A stretch of 64,000 bases of DNA. Origin: Linanthus parryae (lineage: Eukaryota > Streptophyta > Magnoliopsida > Ericales > Polemoniaceae). The position numbers and the translations under genes were made by a program. Below are positions 32,164-42,965 of the stretch, one piece after another (position 1 is the stretch's first letter; each line of letters opens with the position of its first letter). Below the pieces are notes generated by a model that had not been told where the DNA came from, did not search any database, and worked only from the letters and a program-made list of their open reading frames with translations. The stretch covers positions 113,315,504 to 113,379,503 of the forward strand of contig JALGPY010000004.1 of the NCBI GenBank assembly GCA_023055425.1. The letters are read 5' to 3'.

Positions 32164-33677
32164 AGGTCGTAGAGCATAACGTAGTTTATGTGTTACAATT
32201 TATGTAATTTTACACTTTAAATTGTTTTTTATCGCGTAAAACGGACAAATCAAGCATACTGATGCAACTTGTCAATAATACAACCAAATAAGATCTAATA
32301 TTATATGGGATGTAAGGATTAGTGAATTTGAATCAAATATGATGTGAATTTTTTGATCTTGGTGGCTAGGGTTTGGGCACATGCTTGGAAAAGGGGTTTT
32401 TTAAACATGGAAACAACTAAACTTGGGCAACAAGGAGTAGGAGTTGATTTGGAAACAACTACCACAAGGAGGATCGGACCCAAAAGGGACCGTCCCCCTT
32501 CCTTGCCGCCCAAGACGCCACACGGCCTAGGGCCGAACCGGCCTAGGCGCGCGCAGGTCGACCATACGGCCTCGGGCCGAACCGGCCTAGGCGCGCACAG
32601 GTCGACCGTATGGCCTAGGGCCGACCGAACCCTAGGTCTTGTGGCGGTCCTTTAGGGCTTTGGCCAAGCTTAAGAAGCCCTATTGGTCTGTTTCGACCGT
32701 AGCACATCCAAAAACAATTAAAAATTGAACAAGCGCGTTAAAATTGGATTTTTACTGTTTATGTGCTTTTGCATGGTGATTGGATATGGCCTTAGGTTAT
32801 GGTATGTTGTATGTTTATTTTGTGGTTTGTTTTACGGCATGCGAGCTGATCAAATTAATGTAATAGTTAATTAGATTTTATGGTCTGCGAACCTTTTCTC
32901 AGCTTGTCAGATCTTTTTATTTAGTACAGATGCTAGCTAGAGTTGAATAAAATAGATAATAGTCAAGACATGGGGAAAAAGAAGCTTAAAGAAACGAAGA
33001 ACCACAAGAAGGCGAAAAATCCACAAGAGCTATGGAGCATGGACCAAAAGATAGAGGCACATGGAGATGAGCTTGCTATTTTTTTGGGTTCATAGATATT
33101 CTCATTGGTTTGAGAATATCTTAGTTTAGAGGCCATATCCATATCACGTTAATTTTTCTTTGGTGGTTATTTATTTTATTGTCTTATTATTTATTGTTGG
33201 TGTAGGGTTGATGCATGCAAAATTGATAACAAGATAATTAACCGCCTGAATCTTTTATTTGTGAGTTAGCCCAACTCAAAATAAGTAGATCTATTGATAT
33301 GGATCAACACAATAACTTAAAATTGAAAAAATGAATATCCCTCAATTAAAATATTGCGTTTTTGCCTTCTCGTGATTCAAACACTCATCATAGTCATGAT
33401 GTCTCAAACTCATGCGTGCCAAAGCAGGGCGACTTGATTCATCATGATATGGTGCGATGACACAAGTTAGTAATGTGCAATTGTTTGAGTAAGAGGTTGA
33501 ACGCAACTGGGTGACTTTAATAAGATTAAAAGCCTAGAGGCAACCAATTGGGATTATCTATGGCAAGGATAAATAATGAGATATTTTCCCAATTAAACCA
33601 AGAGTTGCATAAGGATGCAATTCGAAATTGTTCCTATCTAAATAACTGATTTTGGGTGACTTGCCAAAGCAAGCTTG
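32164..33677 (+). other. Copia-B leader, truncated
   Basis: It matches, reverse-complemented, the leaders at 16600-18140 and 23690-25220 (for example TTTTATCGCGTAAAACGGAC near 32227 and GGGTGACTTGCCAAAGCAAGC near 33655). A GC-rich patch at 32500-32640 contains a repeated CGGCCT-GGGCCGAACCGGCCTAGG block. The homology stops at GCAAGC (33671-33676), where the dimer leaders continue toward gag. No gene is seen. Confidence 0.75.
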
Positions 33678-34517
33678 TAATACCCCGTTTTTAGTATACG
33701 GGTAACTGATGACTTTTTCGTAACATTTATAAGTTAATTTCCGAGGTTATTTGGCAAAAGAGGAGGTAATCATAATTTCAGGAAGTATAAGCTAATAATG
33801 TTGGGGGTAGAAGTTATAGTTATAAAAACTCTTAGTACCTCATGAACAAATAAGTAAAAGAGATAAAATAATAATAAAAAATAGAAACGGAGAAATTTTT
33901 CTCCCACTCACACGCCAACTGTTTCCCCCCAAATAAGAAGACTTTATCAAAAACAAGACTCTTTGTCTTGTTCTTCTTCTTTCCTCCTTATAGCCATTAT
34001 TCTTCCTCTTCTTCTTCCTCGAAAAATAATCGGATACCACCACCACCGGCATCACACCCACCGCCACCACCACAACTGCCATCTCTATCTCCCTCTTATC
34101 CCCTCTATCTCTCTGTCACTCGAAGTAAGCAGCAGCAGAAGCAGCTGCTTCCAAGCCGGAGCAGCCACCAGCTGAGCCGCCGCCTCCTGCTCCTCTCTGT
34201 TCCCCAGCCTCTCTTCTCCCCCCACTCTCCGCGATCCAAGAAAGCTCCCGAAGAAGCAAGGAGGCAGCAGCAGTGGAGTAACGAAGTCACCGTCGCCGCC
34301 GTCCGCCGTCCACCATTTTCTCGGAAGTTGCAATCATTACGAGACAAGCTGCGCCAAATCGCTTCCAATTTCTTCTAATCTGCCTGAAGCTCTTTGATGA
34401 AGCATGAGCAGTTCAGCGTTGAGCTTTGAGTCCGATTCAATCACTACTTTCCGTACAAAGAAAATCAATATCACCTCCGTTCCTTTCCTTTCCCCCCATT
34501 CTGATTTGTTGACTCAT
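33678..34517 (+). other. Possible LTR fragment of another Ty3/gypsy element
   Basis: The stretch starts TGTAATACCCCG, a common plant gypsy LTR start, exactly where the copia-B leader stops. It contains a TATA-like TTATAAAAAC (about 33818) and a pyrimidine/proline-codon-rich zone (33960-34330). Its open frames look like composition by-products. No partner LTR, primer site or coding region follows, and it does not match the Tekay LTRs beyond the first bases. It may instead be a decayed host 5' region. Confidence 0.35.
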
Positions 34518-34682
34518 ATCTGGGTCAGTTTGACCAGGTGATTTGAATCACAAAACTATGTAATTATTTGATAATTTTTTCAACGTATTATAGAGAAACT
34601 TTAACTCTACAACACCATGAAAATATTATCAAAAAATTGTATTATATTGCTATCCAAATCACCTAGTCAATGTGACCCAGTG
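34518..34682. mobile_element. Candidate MITE with 27-bp inverted repeats
   Basis: The left end starts CTGGGTCAGTTTGACCAGG; the right end, reverse-complemented, starts CTGGGTCACATTGACTAGG, and the match runs on through GTGATTTG. The 165-bp unit is AT-rich inside, with further weak self-complementarity (TGATAATTTTTT against AAAAAATTG). I cannot define a target duplication, so the superfamily is open. Confidence 0.5.
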
Positions 34683-35081
34683 AACAGTGGTAAAGTCAGT
34701 TTGGGGAGAAAGAAAGGGAACATACTAGTACTGATGGAAGAAAAATGGGGGATCTTGGAGCTGCAGAATATGGAGTTGTTATCAGAGATGAGGATTGCAA
34801 CTGGGTTGGAAGGTTCTTTGGCAACATAGACTTCAGCTCGGTGCTTGGGGCTGAGCTCCGGGGGGATTTTTGGAGGCCTCACGGTGGCTCATAGCCAACA
34901 GTTAGATTTTCTGTTTGGGTTTTGGATTTTGATGTTCTTTCTTGATGTTTATTTATGGTATTGTTTAGTTTGTAGGCTAAGTTGTGTTGGTAGTTTTTCA
35001 GGGGGCTAATGTACCCCATGAATTTTAACCATCTGTACTGGTTTGTTTTTAGGCCTTCAACCTATCATCTGCACAAAAAAA
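34683..35081 (+). pseudogene. LINE 3' fragment (RNase H domain) with A-tail
   Basis: Plus-strand reading from about 34757 gives GAAEYGVVIRDEDCNWVGRF, NIDFSSVLGAELRG and a stop at 34890. This is the start of the RNase H domain at the end of plant LINE reverse transcriptases. A 3' tail follows with GCTAATGTACCCC and TTTTAACC, typical of plant LINE ends, and a short A-run (35074-35081). It is a 5'-truncated, stop-bearing remnant. Confidence 0.65.
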
Positions 35082-35123
35082 GAGAGTAGAGGATGATGTC
35101 ATACAACTCTCAAAAGCCTAACT

Positions 35124-35138
35124 AACTGAGCTTTAAAT
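35124..35138. repeat. Target-site duplication of non-LTR insertion, left copy
   Basis: AACTGAGCTTTAAAT here is repeated exactly at 36284-36298 after an A-tail. The two leading A's of the right copy could belong to the tail. Confidence 0.8.
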
Positions 35139-36283
35139 GAGTTAAAAAGGGTTAGTGCTTAGAGAGAGAAAGTTCTCTCTTCTCTCTCAACCTTTAGAAA
35201 CCCTACTCTTTTGTCTTGTGCTTGGAGGCTGTGTTTTGCCTTGGCTACCGCCGCCGCCACAACTCTTTCAATTGTAACCCATAAGAACCTTCCATCAAAC
35301 AGCATCAGTGTGTTGAGATCTATTAGATCCAACCCTCCTTTCTCTTGTTTTCAGGTTGTATGAAGAGGCTGCGGTTGACAGCCTTAACGAGGGTGTGGGT
35401 TCTGAACCACCTCGTTCAACCACGACCGCTCGGAAGTTTTTTTCCGGTCAGATCTACATGAGCCTAGGAAGAAGAAATCGCGTGTCTATTTGAAAAGGAG
35501 TAGGCTTTGGGCTGATGAGTCTCCTCAAAGCAAGTGACTTCGGATTTTTGGGGATTTTCACCCGATTCTCCATGACGCTAAAACTATGAAGGTCAAATAC
35601 AGTCGGGCCGAGTTGTTGATGCTTCGCTCCTTTCCGCTTTCTAATCCAGTACCAAATCACACATGCAAGGTGCTATCTGGCTTCTGGGTGGGCCTTTCTA
35701 CGAACGCCCACAATTATGTGCTAAAATTCGTCAATCCTAAAACCAAACAAGTGGTTCTTGTTGATGAAAGATGGTACTGGAGGGCGGTGAATCGGTCATT
35801 TAACCCCTGTGATGGAAAGGGAGGAGCTGTTTAAATTCCTTACTCATTTTTTCTTCGTCGTTTTCTCGCCCCGCCTGATCATCACAAAACAAGGAAACCC
35901 CCAGATTCGGGCCCCGACCACCTTCATTCTCCTTTTCTCTAAGTTGAAATCCCTATTTTGATTTTGTGTTGGTTTTTTTTTTCTACCTTCAGGTCTTGAG
36001 TTCGGTTTTGCATATCCAAGTGCTAGGTGGTTGTTGTCTCCAACATCGTTGCCCGAATCTTCTCTCCAGTGGCTGGTCCTTCAAGCATGTTTTGCTTGAT
36101 GATGTTTGTGTGCGTCTTGTTTTGTTGTGTTGGGATTGTAGTTTAGGTATAGTGTTAGGGTTGCTTGTGGTTTTAGTTTGTTTAGCTTCTTTCCTATGAT
36201 GTTCTCTACCTGTTGTTTTTTTCTACTTGATGATCTGTATTCTTCTTATGATGAAATGAAGTTCTCTCTTCTTAAAAAAAAAA
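35139..36283 (+). mobile_element. Non-LTR insertion of about 1.1 kb with A-tail
   Basis: The segment lies between 15-bp direct repeats and ends in an A-run (36274-36285), the signature of target-primed reverse transcription. The 5' end is CT/GA-rich (AGAGAGAGAAAGTTCTCTCT, about 35161), as in plant LINE leaders. The 3' end has a T/G-rich untranslated look. No reverse transcriptase is present, so it is either an internally deleted or non-autonomous LINE, or a retrocopy of a cellular mRNA. Confidence 0.7.
35586..35834 (+). other. Unidentified 82-codon ORF inside the non-LTR insertion
   Basis: The frame starts MKVKYSRAELLMLR and contains PNHTCKVLSGFWVGLSTNA and VDERWYWRAVNRSFNP. I do not recognise a family. 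Composition is protein-like (mixed hydrophobic, aromatic and basic residues) rather than low-complexity. It could be a remnant of a LINE first ORF or of the gene that was retrocopied. No motif allows a function. Confidence 0.3.
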
Positions 36284-36298
36284 AACTGAGCTTTAAAT
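36284..36298. repeat. Target-site duplication of non-LTR insertion, right copy
   Basis: It matches 35124-35138 exactly. Confidence 0.8.
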
Positions 36299-36811
36299 AG
36301 TTTAGCTTCCGAATTATTGGGTATTTTGACCCAAGATTAATATAATTACACTTGCTTCTAAAAAAAGAAGCCATTATCGAGGTTATGCTACATATTGGGG
36401 AGGCACATAGCGTGTTTAGTGTGGTGTGGTTTTTATGGTGCCAAAAGGGCACCCATAAAGTTCTATTGTCGTAATCAGTTATAGCAAGATAAGTGTGATA
36501 ATGTTTAGATAAAACTCAAAAGCATCCTGCTTATTAATTTGTTCCCGACCAATATTAAAAACTCGCTTGCTCACCCTTGAACAAAACTAAAGAAGCGTTC
36601 ACCCTATCAAGTATTTGAGTAGGTTTGTAAGTCAGAAGAGAACCACAACCTGTTAATCTTTAAGATCCTTAAATTCTTGATAAGCAATGCAAAAGAACGG
36701 CATGTCATGAGAAGATAGGTGAAGTTATGTGAATAAACACATATTTATTCAGAAGAACAATTGCTTGGTGTGTAGTTATGCCAAAGTTGAAGTATAAGAG
36801 ACTCGCAAAGA

Positions 36812-36813
<2 letters not shown>
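36299..36813. other. Gene-free AT-rich spacer
   Basis: I see no coding frame or repeat here beyond simple AT-richness. Confidence 0.5.

Positions 36814-36875
<62 letters not shown>
36814..36875. repeat. (AT)n microsatellite
   Basis: An uninterrupted AT dinucleotide run of about 62 bp. A shorter AT run lies at about 36924-36941. Confidence 0.95.
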
Positions 36876-36877
<2 letters not shown>

Positions 36878-36987
36878 TTACAATACTTTTCATATTTTAT
36901 TTCAGAAATGTATACACTGCAACCATATATATATATATATATTTGGTTACAATACTTTTCATATTTTATTTCAGAAATGTATACACT
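36876..36987. repeat. Direct duplication around AT repeats
   Basis: The 45-bp text starting GGTTACAATACTTTTCATAT occurs at 36876 and again at about 36943, each copy preceded by an AT run. It is a local duplication with the microsatellite in the unit. Confidence 0.85.
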
Positions 36988-37085
36988 ATGAAGAATTTAT
37001 CGGAGTAACATACTTTTAGTTATTTGTTACAAAACCAAGGTTTTGATTGATAAATGTACTTAAAATTCCAGACTTGCAGCATCAA

Positions 37086-37156
37086 GTGGCTCTAGTTTAG
37101 TGGTAAGAATTCCACGTTGTGGCCGTGGAGACTTGGGCTCAAATCCCAGCATCCAT
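37086..37156 (+). tRNA. tRNA-His-like sequence (GTG anticodon), likely pseudogene
   Basis: The sequence follows plant tRNA-His closely: D-arm TAGTTTAGTGGTAAGA, anticodon stem CCACG/CGTGG with loop TTGTGGC (anticodon GTG at 37119-37121), T-arm CTGGG-type with AAATCCCAG. The acceptor stem is damaged: the 5' strand GTGGCTC and 3' strand CATCCAT leave two mismatches and a G-T pair. A T7 run (37158-37164) follows. Internal promoter boxes A and B look preserved, so transcription is possible, but a working tRNA is doubtful. Confidence 0.75.
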
Positions 37157-37784
37157 ATTTTTTTGTGTGGGAAAAACATAACTTCGTTAACCTGAATGAA
37201 CCAAACTCGGACCGGTTACATCTAACACTCCAGGCCAACCTGGATTACAATTCATCCAAACTTTTGGCATATCTAACATTCGACCTACTTGAGCGCCCTG
37301 GTGGGCAGCTATATTTACTTCCCTCGGACACCAATTGACTTTGACTTCCTGAAACCCTTGCATAAGTCGCCGGCAATCTTCTATCAGAACCCCGTACTGA
37401 GATCGATCGCCTTGAGGACCTTGCATTAGATTGTGTACGAGGCCCAATAGATCAGCTTCGATTTCTACCCGATCAACACCAAAATGTTTAGCCAGTGCTA
37501 ACCCTTCTCGCATAGCTGCGGCCTCCGCCAGTTTTGCCGACGCAATCTGTTTTAAAGGTCCAGCCATAGCCATTAAGAGCTTGCCCTCTTCATCACGAAC
37601 TACAACACCTACTCCGGCTCATCTGTCCACAGCAACCCAAGCCGCATCAGAGCTTATTTTTACAAAACCCCTTTGCGGACGAGCCCAGACCGTAGAGTTA
37701 ACCCCCTGTTGCCTTCCTTCTTCACTGTTACGATGCCCCCACACTCTCGTGTCGTCCCCCTGTCTTAACACCTCCGGTTGTTGA
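37157..37784 (-). pseudogene. LINE fragment, RNase H end with A-tail
   Basis: On the minus strand VWARPQRGFVKISSDAAW (about 37700) starts an RNase H-like domain, has an in-frame TGA near 37622, and continues AGVGVVVRDEEGKLLMAMAG, AEAAAMREGLALA, VEIEADLLGLVHNL and WCPREVNIAAH to a stop near 37187. A short A7 (37164-37158) ends it next to the tRNA-like sequence. It continues upstream at 54918-55700; the two were one piece before the copia insertion. The RNase H domain is of the type ending plant LINE ORF2. Confidence 0.75.
37780..37784. repeat. Copia target-site duplication, left copy (GTTGA)
   Basis: GTTGA precedes the LTR and is repeated at 54913-54917 after the other LTR. Confidence 0.85.
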
Positions 37785-37905
37785 TAATAGTTGTAGGACT
37801 CGTATTGTAATTACTAGATGACTAATTTGTGTAATTCATGTTGTAATTACCTATTTAAAGGTGTGAATACTCAATAAAGGATTACGGAAGATTTCTCCAC
37901 TTTCA
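37785..37905 (+). repeat. Copia 5' LTR (121 bp)
   Basis: Starts TAATAGTTGTAGG, ends CTCCACTTTCA. It is flanked by GTTGA and the primer site. Confidence 0.85.
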
Positions 37906-37917
37906 TGGTATCGGAGC
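37906..37917 (+). promoter_or_regulatory. Copia primer binding site
   Basis: TGGTATCGGAGC directly follows the LTR; one mismatch to the initiator tRNA-Met complement. Confidence 0.8.
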
Positions 37918-38461
37918 AAACCTAGACGCCACCGCACGCCTTCTTCCGTGCAACTGCCGCCGCCGTCGCCGCTTATTGCGGCTTGCTCCGACCTTGCTTC
38001 CGCTCTCTCTCTCTCTCCGTCGCCCACCTGCGACGTCGTCCTCTTAAGCCGTCGAGTCCTGCCCGATCGTCGCCCTCGCAGACATCAGTGCCTCACTCGA
38101 CGCCGATACACGCGCCAGTTTCTTCTCGTGCGTCCGGCTGCTCCACCTCTCTCGCAGCTTCTTTGCATCCAATCGTCGCTGGTCTTCAATCTTTTTTGTA
38201 TCAGGTTTGGAGTATTTGTTTGTGGGTTCCAGTTCGTTGAAAAGTTCTGCTTGTGGGTAGAATTGTTAAGTTTGACTTTCACTTGTGAGTCAATTATTCT
38301 CACTGACTTTGTGGTGGCTTAATCGGTGGGGTTCAATTATTTATTACTCACAAATTGCACTCAATTTGTTCGTGGTGTACTTGGCGGTAGAAGACAATTC
38401 TTGGTACAGTGCATCTTTTGGGTGGTGCTCATTGGACAATGTCAATTTATATTATTTGTTC
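37918..38461 (+). other. Copia leader
   Basis: A C-rich part (37930-38130) followed by AT-richer sequence. No conserved coding frame is seen; the open frames reflect composition. Confidence 0.6.
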
Positions 38462-39641
38462 GGAATGGCGGGTGCTAAAACGGAATTCTCGGCTATTACT
38501 TCTTCTTCAGCACCATCATCAACCCAACAGTTACGAAGTCGCCAGGGAAATGGTCGTCGTCGTCACTTTAATCGAAAAGGTCGCAATCAAACTCAGTAAT
38601 ACCCCCACCAGTATCCTGCACCGCCGACCTCTTCTCACGGTAGCTGGGTGTGGTGCCCTGCACTATCGTGTCCCTCTCACATAGCCCCGAGTCTGGCACC
38701 AGCACCATCGGTTCCTTCTCAGCCCGCCCGGGCTGCCGCCTCAGGTATTCTTGGGCCAGGACCCCCTCAGCGTTCCCATGTTCTTGCTGTCACTGCGGGT
38801 TCATCCCCCTGTGTTACTTCTCTGAGTTCGGAACGTGCTGGCATGACCCGTAATGCTACGGGTTGGAGTACTACTCGGCCCAGCCCTGCTGGCCTTCTCG
38901 GCCCACCACCGGCTGCGCGACATCAGACCCTCACAACTGCTTCTGCCTACCCGACTGCTACTGATTTGGGATCTCAGTTCTTTGGCATGTCACTCAATGC
39001 TCTGGATCAGACTTGGTATCTTGATTCCGGGGCATCTGCTCATCTCACTCCGCAGTCAGGTATACTCTCCTCTCTCTCGTCATCTTGCCCTTTTCCTAAC
39101 ATAATTGTGGGAAACGGCTCTAGCATTCCAATGAAAGGATCCGACAATCACACCCTTACCACCAACTCCCGTTCCCTTCACCTTAGAAATGTGTTACTCA
39201 CCCCAAACGTTATCAAAAACCTAGTTTCTGTTCGTCAATTCACTACCGACAATAATGTTTTCGCTGAGTTTGACCCTTTCGGGTTTTCTGTGAAGGACCT
39301 ACGCACGGGATCCCTTTTACAGAGGAGTAACAGTTCATGTGATCTCTATCCATTCCAGCCTGGTCCACCACTGTCGTCCATTCCAGTCTCATTTGCTGCT
39401 CTTTCTGCTTCAGTTTGGCACAACCGCCTTGGTCATCCCGGGCGTCCAGTTTTAGATTTGCTTCGTAGTAGTCATTTCATTACTTGTAGTAGGAATAATT
39501 CAGAAACTATTTGTCATGCTTGTCAAATAAGTAAACATGTGCGTGTGCCTTTTTTACCTTCTACTTCTAGTCCATTTGACATTATTCACAGTGATTTATG
39601 GACATCTCCTGTATTAAGCAAATCGCACTACAAATACTACC
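38462..39641 (+). pseudogene. Copia Gag remnant, protease and integrase start
   Basis: The frame starts near 38464 (MAGAKTEFSAIT) and jumps quickly to the basic Gag end RRRHFNRKGRN, so the main Gag domain is deleted. It meets TAA at 38597-38599 and then continues in the same frame. Protease is WYLDSGASAHLTPQSG (about 39014), pre-integrase is VWHNRLGHPGRPVLDLL with CHACQISKHVRVPF, and the integrase start is FDIIHSDLWTSPVL. The frame is cut at 39641 by the Tekay LTR, inside HYKYYL, and resumes at 52201. Confidence 0.85.
39637..39641. repeat. Tekay target-site duplication, left copy (CTACC)
   Basis: CTACC precedes the Tekay LTR and recurs at 52196-52200 after the other LTR. Confidence 0.9.
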
Positions 39642-42548
39642 TGAAACAACCCGGGAACCTACGGTTCCTCGCTAGTACAACTTAACGAAATCCAAAAGTG
39701 CTTTATTGAAATAAAAGTAAAGGAGAAACCCTCCTTACATTATTAAACAGAAATTCAAACATGTCTTAAACCAAATGAAACAACTACTACTTGTTTGCTA
39801 GCGTGGTACTACTCCTTAGCTCGTGCGCGTTTCCACCCCAGCTAGCTTATTCTTGACCTGCGGGTTTTGAAATAGCGAAAGCCGACCGCAGAAAATTTTA
39901 ATTAGTAAAAACTAAGTAAGAACATACTACAATGAGTAAAACAAGAGTTTTTTTTGGCTAGAACAAACATGAATATAAAAAGAATCTTTAAGATAACGCG
40001 AGTATAAAAACAGGATTGAGAGGACTTTGGAAATAAGCCGGATATAAAAGATTACCACATTCATTTATTTAGTTTGGCTGAGGCATGAAAACCCAGCGGG
40101 TAACGTATGTCCACAGAGAGGTCACGATGCAATATAAAAAGGTACCTCTTGGGACATCGCCCGTCCCAATTCACCAAGAGCGTTAGAAGGTAGCCCTACG
40201 CATACCCCGCTCGAACCATACTATAGGACCTTAAGTGTCGACACCCCTATACCGCAGTGACCTACGTCAGTATAGGTAGTACTCTATAGTTTCCACGCCT
40301 TATAAAACCCATATAGGGTAGGGTATGAAACCCAATGAAGGATCGCCTATAAGCGTCCTTGGCCATATTAGTCTTCACGCACATCCTCTGTACATCGCCC
40401 CATATCCATTATCGTTCATTAAATCCAAGTTTTCAATTCGTTTCCAAGATAACAATCTTTCCAAAATTTGTCTTGATAAAAGTATACTAAGATAGGTCGG
40501 GTAACATTTAAAGGGTGACGCATGATATGTCACAATTCATGATAACTCACGCCAAATCATATTTTGAAAGTTGAAGACATTGCACATATGTACTTACTTG
40601 GAAAATGGAGAGAGAGATTTCAACACAAGCAGCGCGGAACTTAGTAGTAGGCGTCCTCGACGAACTCTCCTCCTACGAACTCGGAATCTACAATATCACA
40701 TAATCCTATATTAACACATATCCATCCACACAACCAATTTCATATAAATGTCCTATATGAATGCAAATGAAATTTCCCGGGTAACTCCCAAACAAGTTAC
40801 ATTTTACTAGTCACGACTTGCACGTTTAGAATATCTATTTATAAGAAATAGTGGTTTAAAAATATAGGAGTAAGGATTTAGGTAGGGAAAACTTTATTTT
40901 AAAAAAAATCCTATAATATCTATTTAATTTACGAAGGTGCACTTATACAAATAAACGATAACTACTTCAATTAAATGGTTAAATAAAAGGCATGGTTTTA
41001 TTAAAAACTAAAAGTATATTTATCTTTATAAAGCTTGAATCAACACAAAAAAAAGGCTAGTTATCAAAACATCTATTATTATTTAATTCATTTGTATTCA
41101 CAAAATATTCATTTAATAAGAATATACTTTTAGTTTCACAAAACAGTTTATTCATAAACTTGCTTAAAAGCATACAAATAGGTATTAGTTGCAACTAGGG
41201 AAATATCAATGACCAAAATAATCAATAATATTCATGATAGTAGCAGGTAAAGTTTAGGAAAACTATAGTAATTGATTTTCTTTAAAAAAAAAATATTTTA
41301 TTGAAGCTACCCACAAAATTTATAGACTTTGATACCATAAAGCTACCATTATTTTTCATTATTACTAGTACTACTCATACTAGACAATACTTTTGACTAA
41401 ATAAACTGCTTCATTAGTCATACCCCCAACCTCCTTTCTACTTCCCAGTGAACAACCACACATTCACACACTTCACAACTTCTCTCATTTTGAATCCCGT
41501 ATACATGATCATATGCAAGCACCTACATCCAACTTCTCCTTCCACGTATACAACCCCACAGGCCTACACTTTCACCTCTTCATTTTATTAAATTTGTTTC
41601 CAACCCAAAATATTTGCTCACGAATAGGAATAAACAAACCCCCCCAGACATGTATACACCCAGTAACCAAAAGAAACGGCTATGTCAATGGACAACAATG
41701 AAGCAAGTGACGAACAACGACATGAATTGTAAACTATGAATTGAAGAATTGAACTTCCAAAACAGAAGGTTTGGTGGTTACCGAACGGTGGACGACGACG
41801 AAGACGATGGTGAAGACGACGATGGAGGACGACGCAGAGGGGAGGGGAAACTTCAGTGTTGCTGCTGGGTTCGCCGAAAAGAGGGAGAGACGGACGGAGA
41901 GAGTGGCGGTGGTGGCGAACGACGGGCAGAGGGAGGCGGCGTAGAGGGAGGCGTCGGGGCGGCCTGGGTTCGCCGGCGGTCCTGGGTTCGGGCCTGGTGC
42001 CGTCGGCGTCGGGTCTGCTTCGGCGGTCGACAGAGAACAGAGAGAGAGCGAGGGAGGGGCGGAGAGTGCGAGAGAGAGTGTGAGAGAGAGAGAGAGAACT
42101 GGGTTCTTGTGCTTGGGTGTAAACCCAAATCGAAAAATTTCAATCCCGACGCGAACATTTCGGGCTCAAATTGGAAGGTCGATTGATGAAATTGATGACG
42201 AAGATTGGAGATTGACTAGCTCGGGATGAATCGGGACGAAGTTGGTGAAGAGGAGGTCAATTTTTGACCTTTGTCGTGGTTGATGTCCGCCGGAAAATCA
42301 GCAGAGAATTGCTCTGCTAGAAAAGGGAAGGAGGAAGAAGATGATGTGGGAAAATATACGGTGTGGCGGGTACGCGATGCCACGCGGTGGTTCGCTACGC
42401 GTTATTAATTAAAACTACACTTTAGACACGTTAAAAACGTCACACGACCCGCTACACTTCACCCATTAATTTACACACATTAACTATATAAAAAGTTGTC
42501 ATCTTAAAGAAAATACTTTTTGATAAGAAAAATGTTGATAACAATCAC

Positions 42549-42600
<52 letters not shown>

Positions 42601-42618
42601 GTAACAATAATAATAGTA

Positions 42619-42686
<68 letters not shown>

Positions 42687-42788
42687 CTACTAAATAAAAG
42701 GAGAAAAGAACTTTTGTAAGTTCACACAATGACCCCGAAAAATTTGCCAAATTCCCAAAAATGCCCCATAAAATACCGGAGTATTACA
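39642..42788 (-). repeat. Tekay 3' LTR
   Basis: Plus-strand text starts TGAAACAACCCGGG and ends GGAGTATTACA. It holds a purine-rich GA/GGC zone (41790-42110) and the TAA repeat at 42549-42685. Frames such as 41749-42186 are composition effects; the matching region of the other LTR differs by indels that shift the frame, so I reject them as genes. Confidence 0.92.
42549..42685. repeat. (TAA)n microsatellite in the 3' LTR
   Basis: Trinucleotide repeat of about 137 bp with a few TAG/CAA interruptions. The matching tract in the other LTR is about 114 bp. Confidence 0.95.
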
Positions 42789-42800
42789 TACATCTCCCTT
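42789..42800 (-). promoter_or_regulatory. Tekay polypurine tract
   Basis: AAGGGAGATGTA on the element strand abuts the TGTAATAC start of the 3' LTR. Confidence 0.7.
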
Positions 42801-42965
42801 AAAATAAAGCTTCGTCCCCGAAGCTTAAAGTAAATCGGATCTCCCAGTGCAAGTATGCGGTATGCAGTTCTAATGTGCACATCATAACAAGACAAAATGG
42901 TAATTAAAATGCATGGTTGTTAAATCACATCTCCCTTAAAAGGAGTGACGTCCCTGTCACTCGAC

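Larger units (their letters stand above)
3336..33677 (+). mobile_element. Angela-type copia 'B': 5' LTR and leader, split and truncated
   Basis: A plus-strand LTR begins TGTTGGAAATATGCCCTAGA at 3336, the start typical of Angela/BARE-like copia LTRs. It is interrupted at 3632 by the Athila element and resumes at 30895. The LTR ends at 32147 (CTCTATA) and is followed by an initiator-tRNA-Met-type primer binding site. The leader runs to about 33677 and matches, in opposite orientation, the leaders of the two minus-strand Angela copies. Beyond 33677 gag, pol and the 3' LTR are absent. The LTR without insertion is about 1550 bp, against 1432 bp in the dimer, so it is a related but separate family. 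Confidence 0.8.

Noticed and set aside
33968..34378. 136-codon proline/serine/glutamine-rich frame
   Set aside because: No known domain; it fits the pyrimidine-rich composition of a possible LTR leader, and open frames overlap it on both strands.
37948..38322. 124-codon serine/arginine-rich frame in the copia leader
   Set aside because: C-rich leader composition; it overlaps other frames and lacks Gag similarity.
41749..42186. 145-codon frame, with a counterpart at 51158-51611, in the Tekay LTRs
   Set aside because: It lies in a purine-rich LTR zone; the corresponding frames in the twin LTRs differ by indels and are low-complexity R/G/E-rich.
42499..42750. Tyrosine-repeat frame (also at 51924-52157)
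   Set aside because: It is the translation of a TAA microsatellite.
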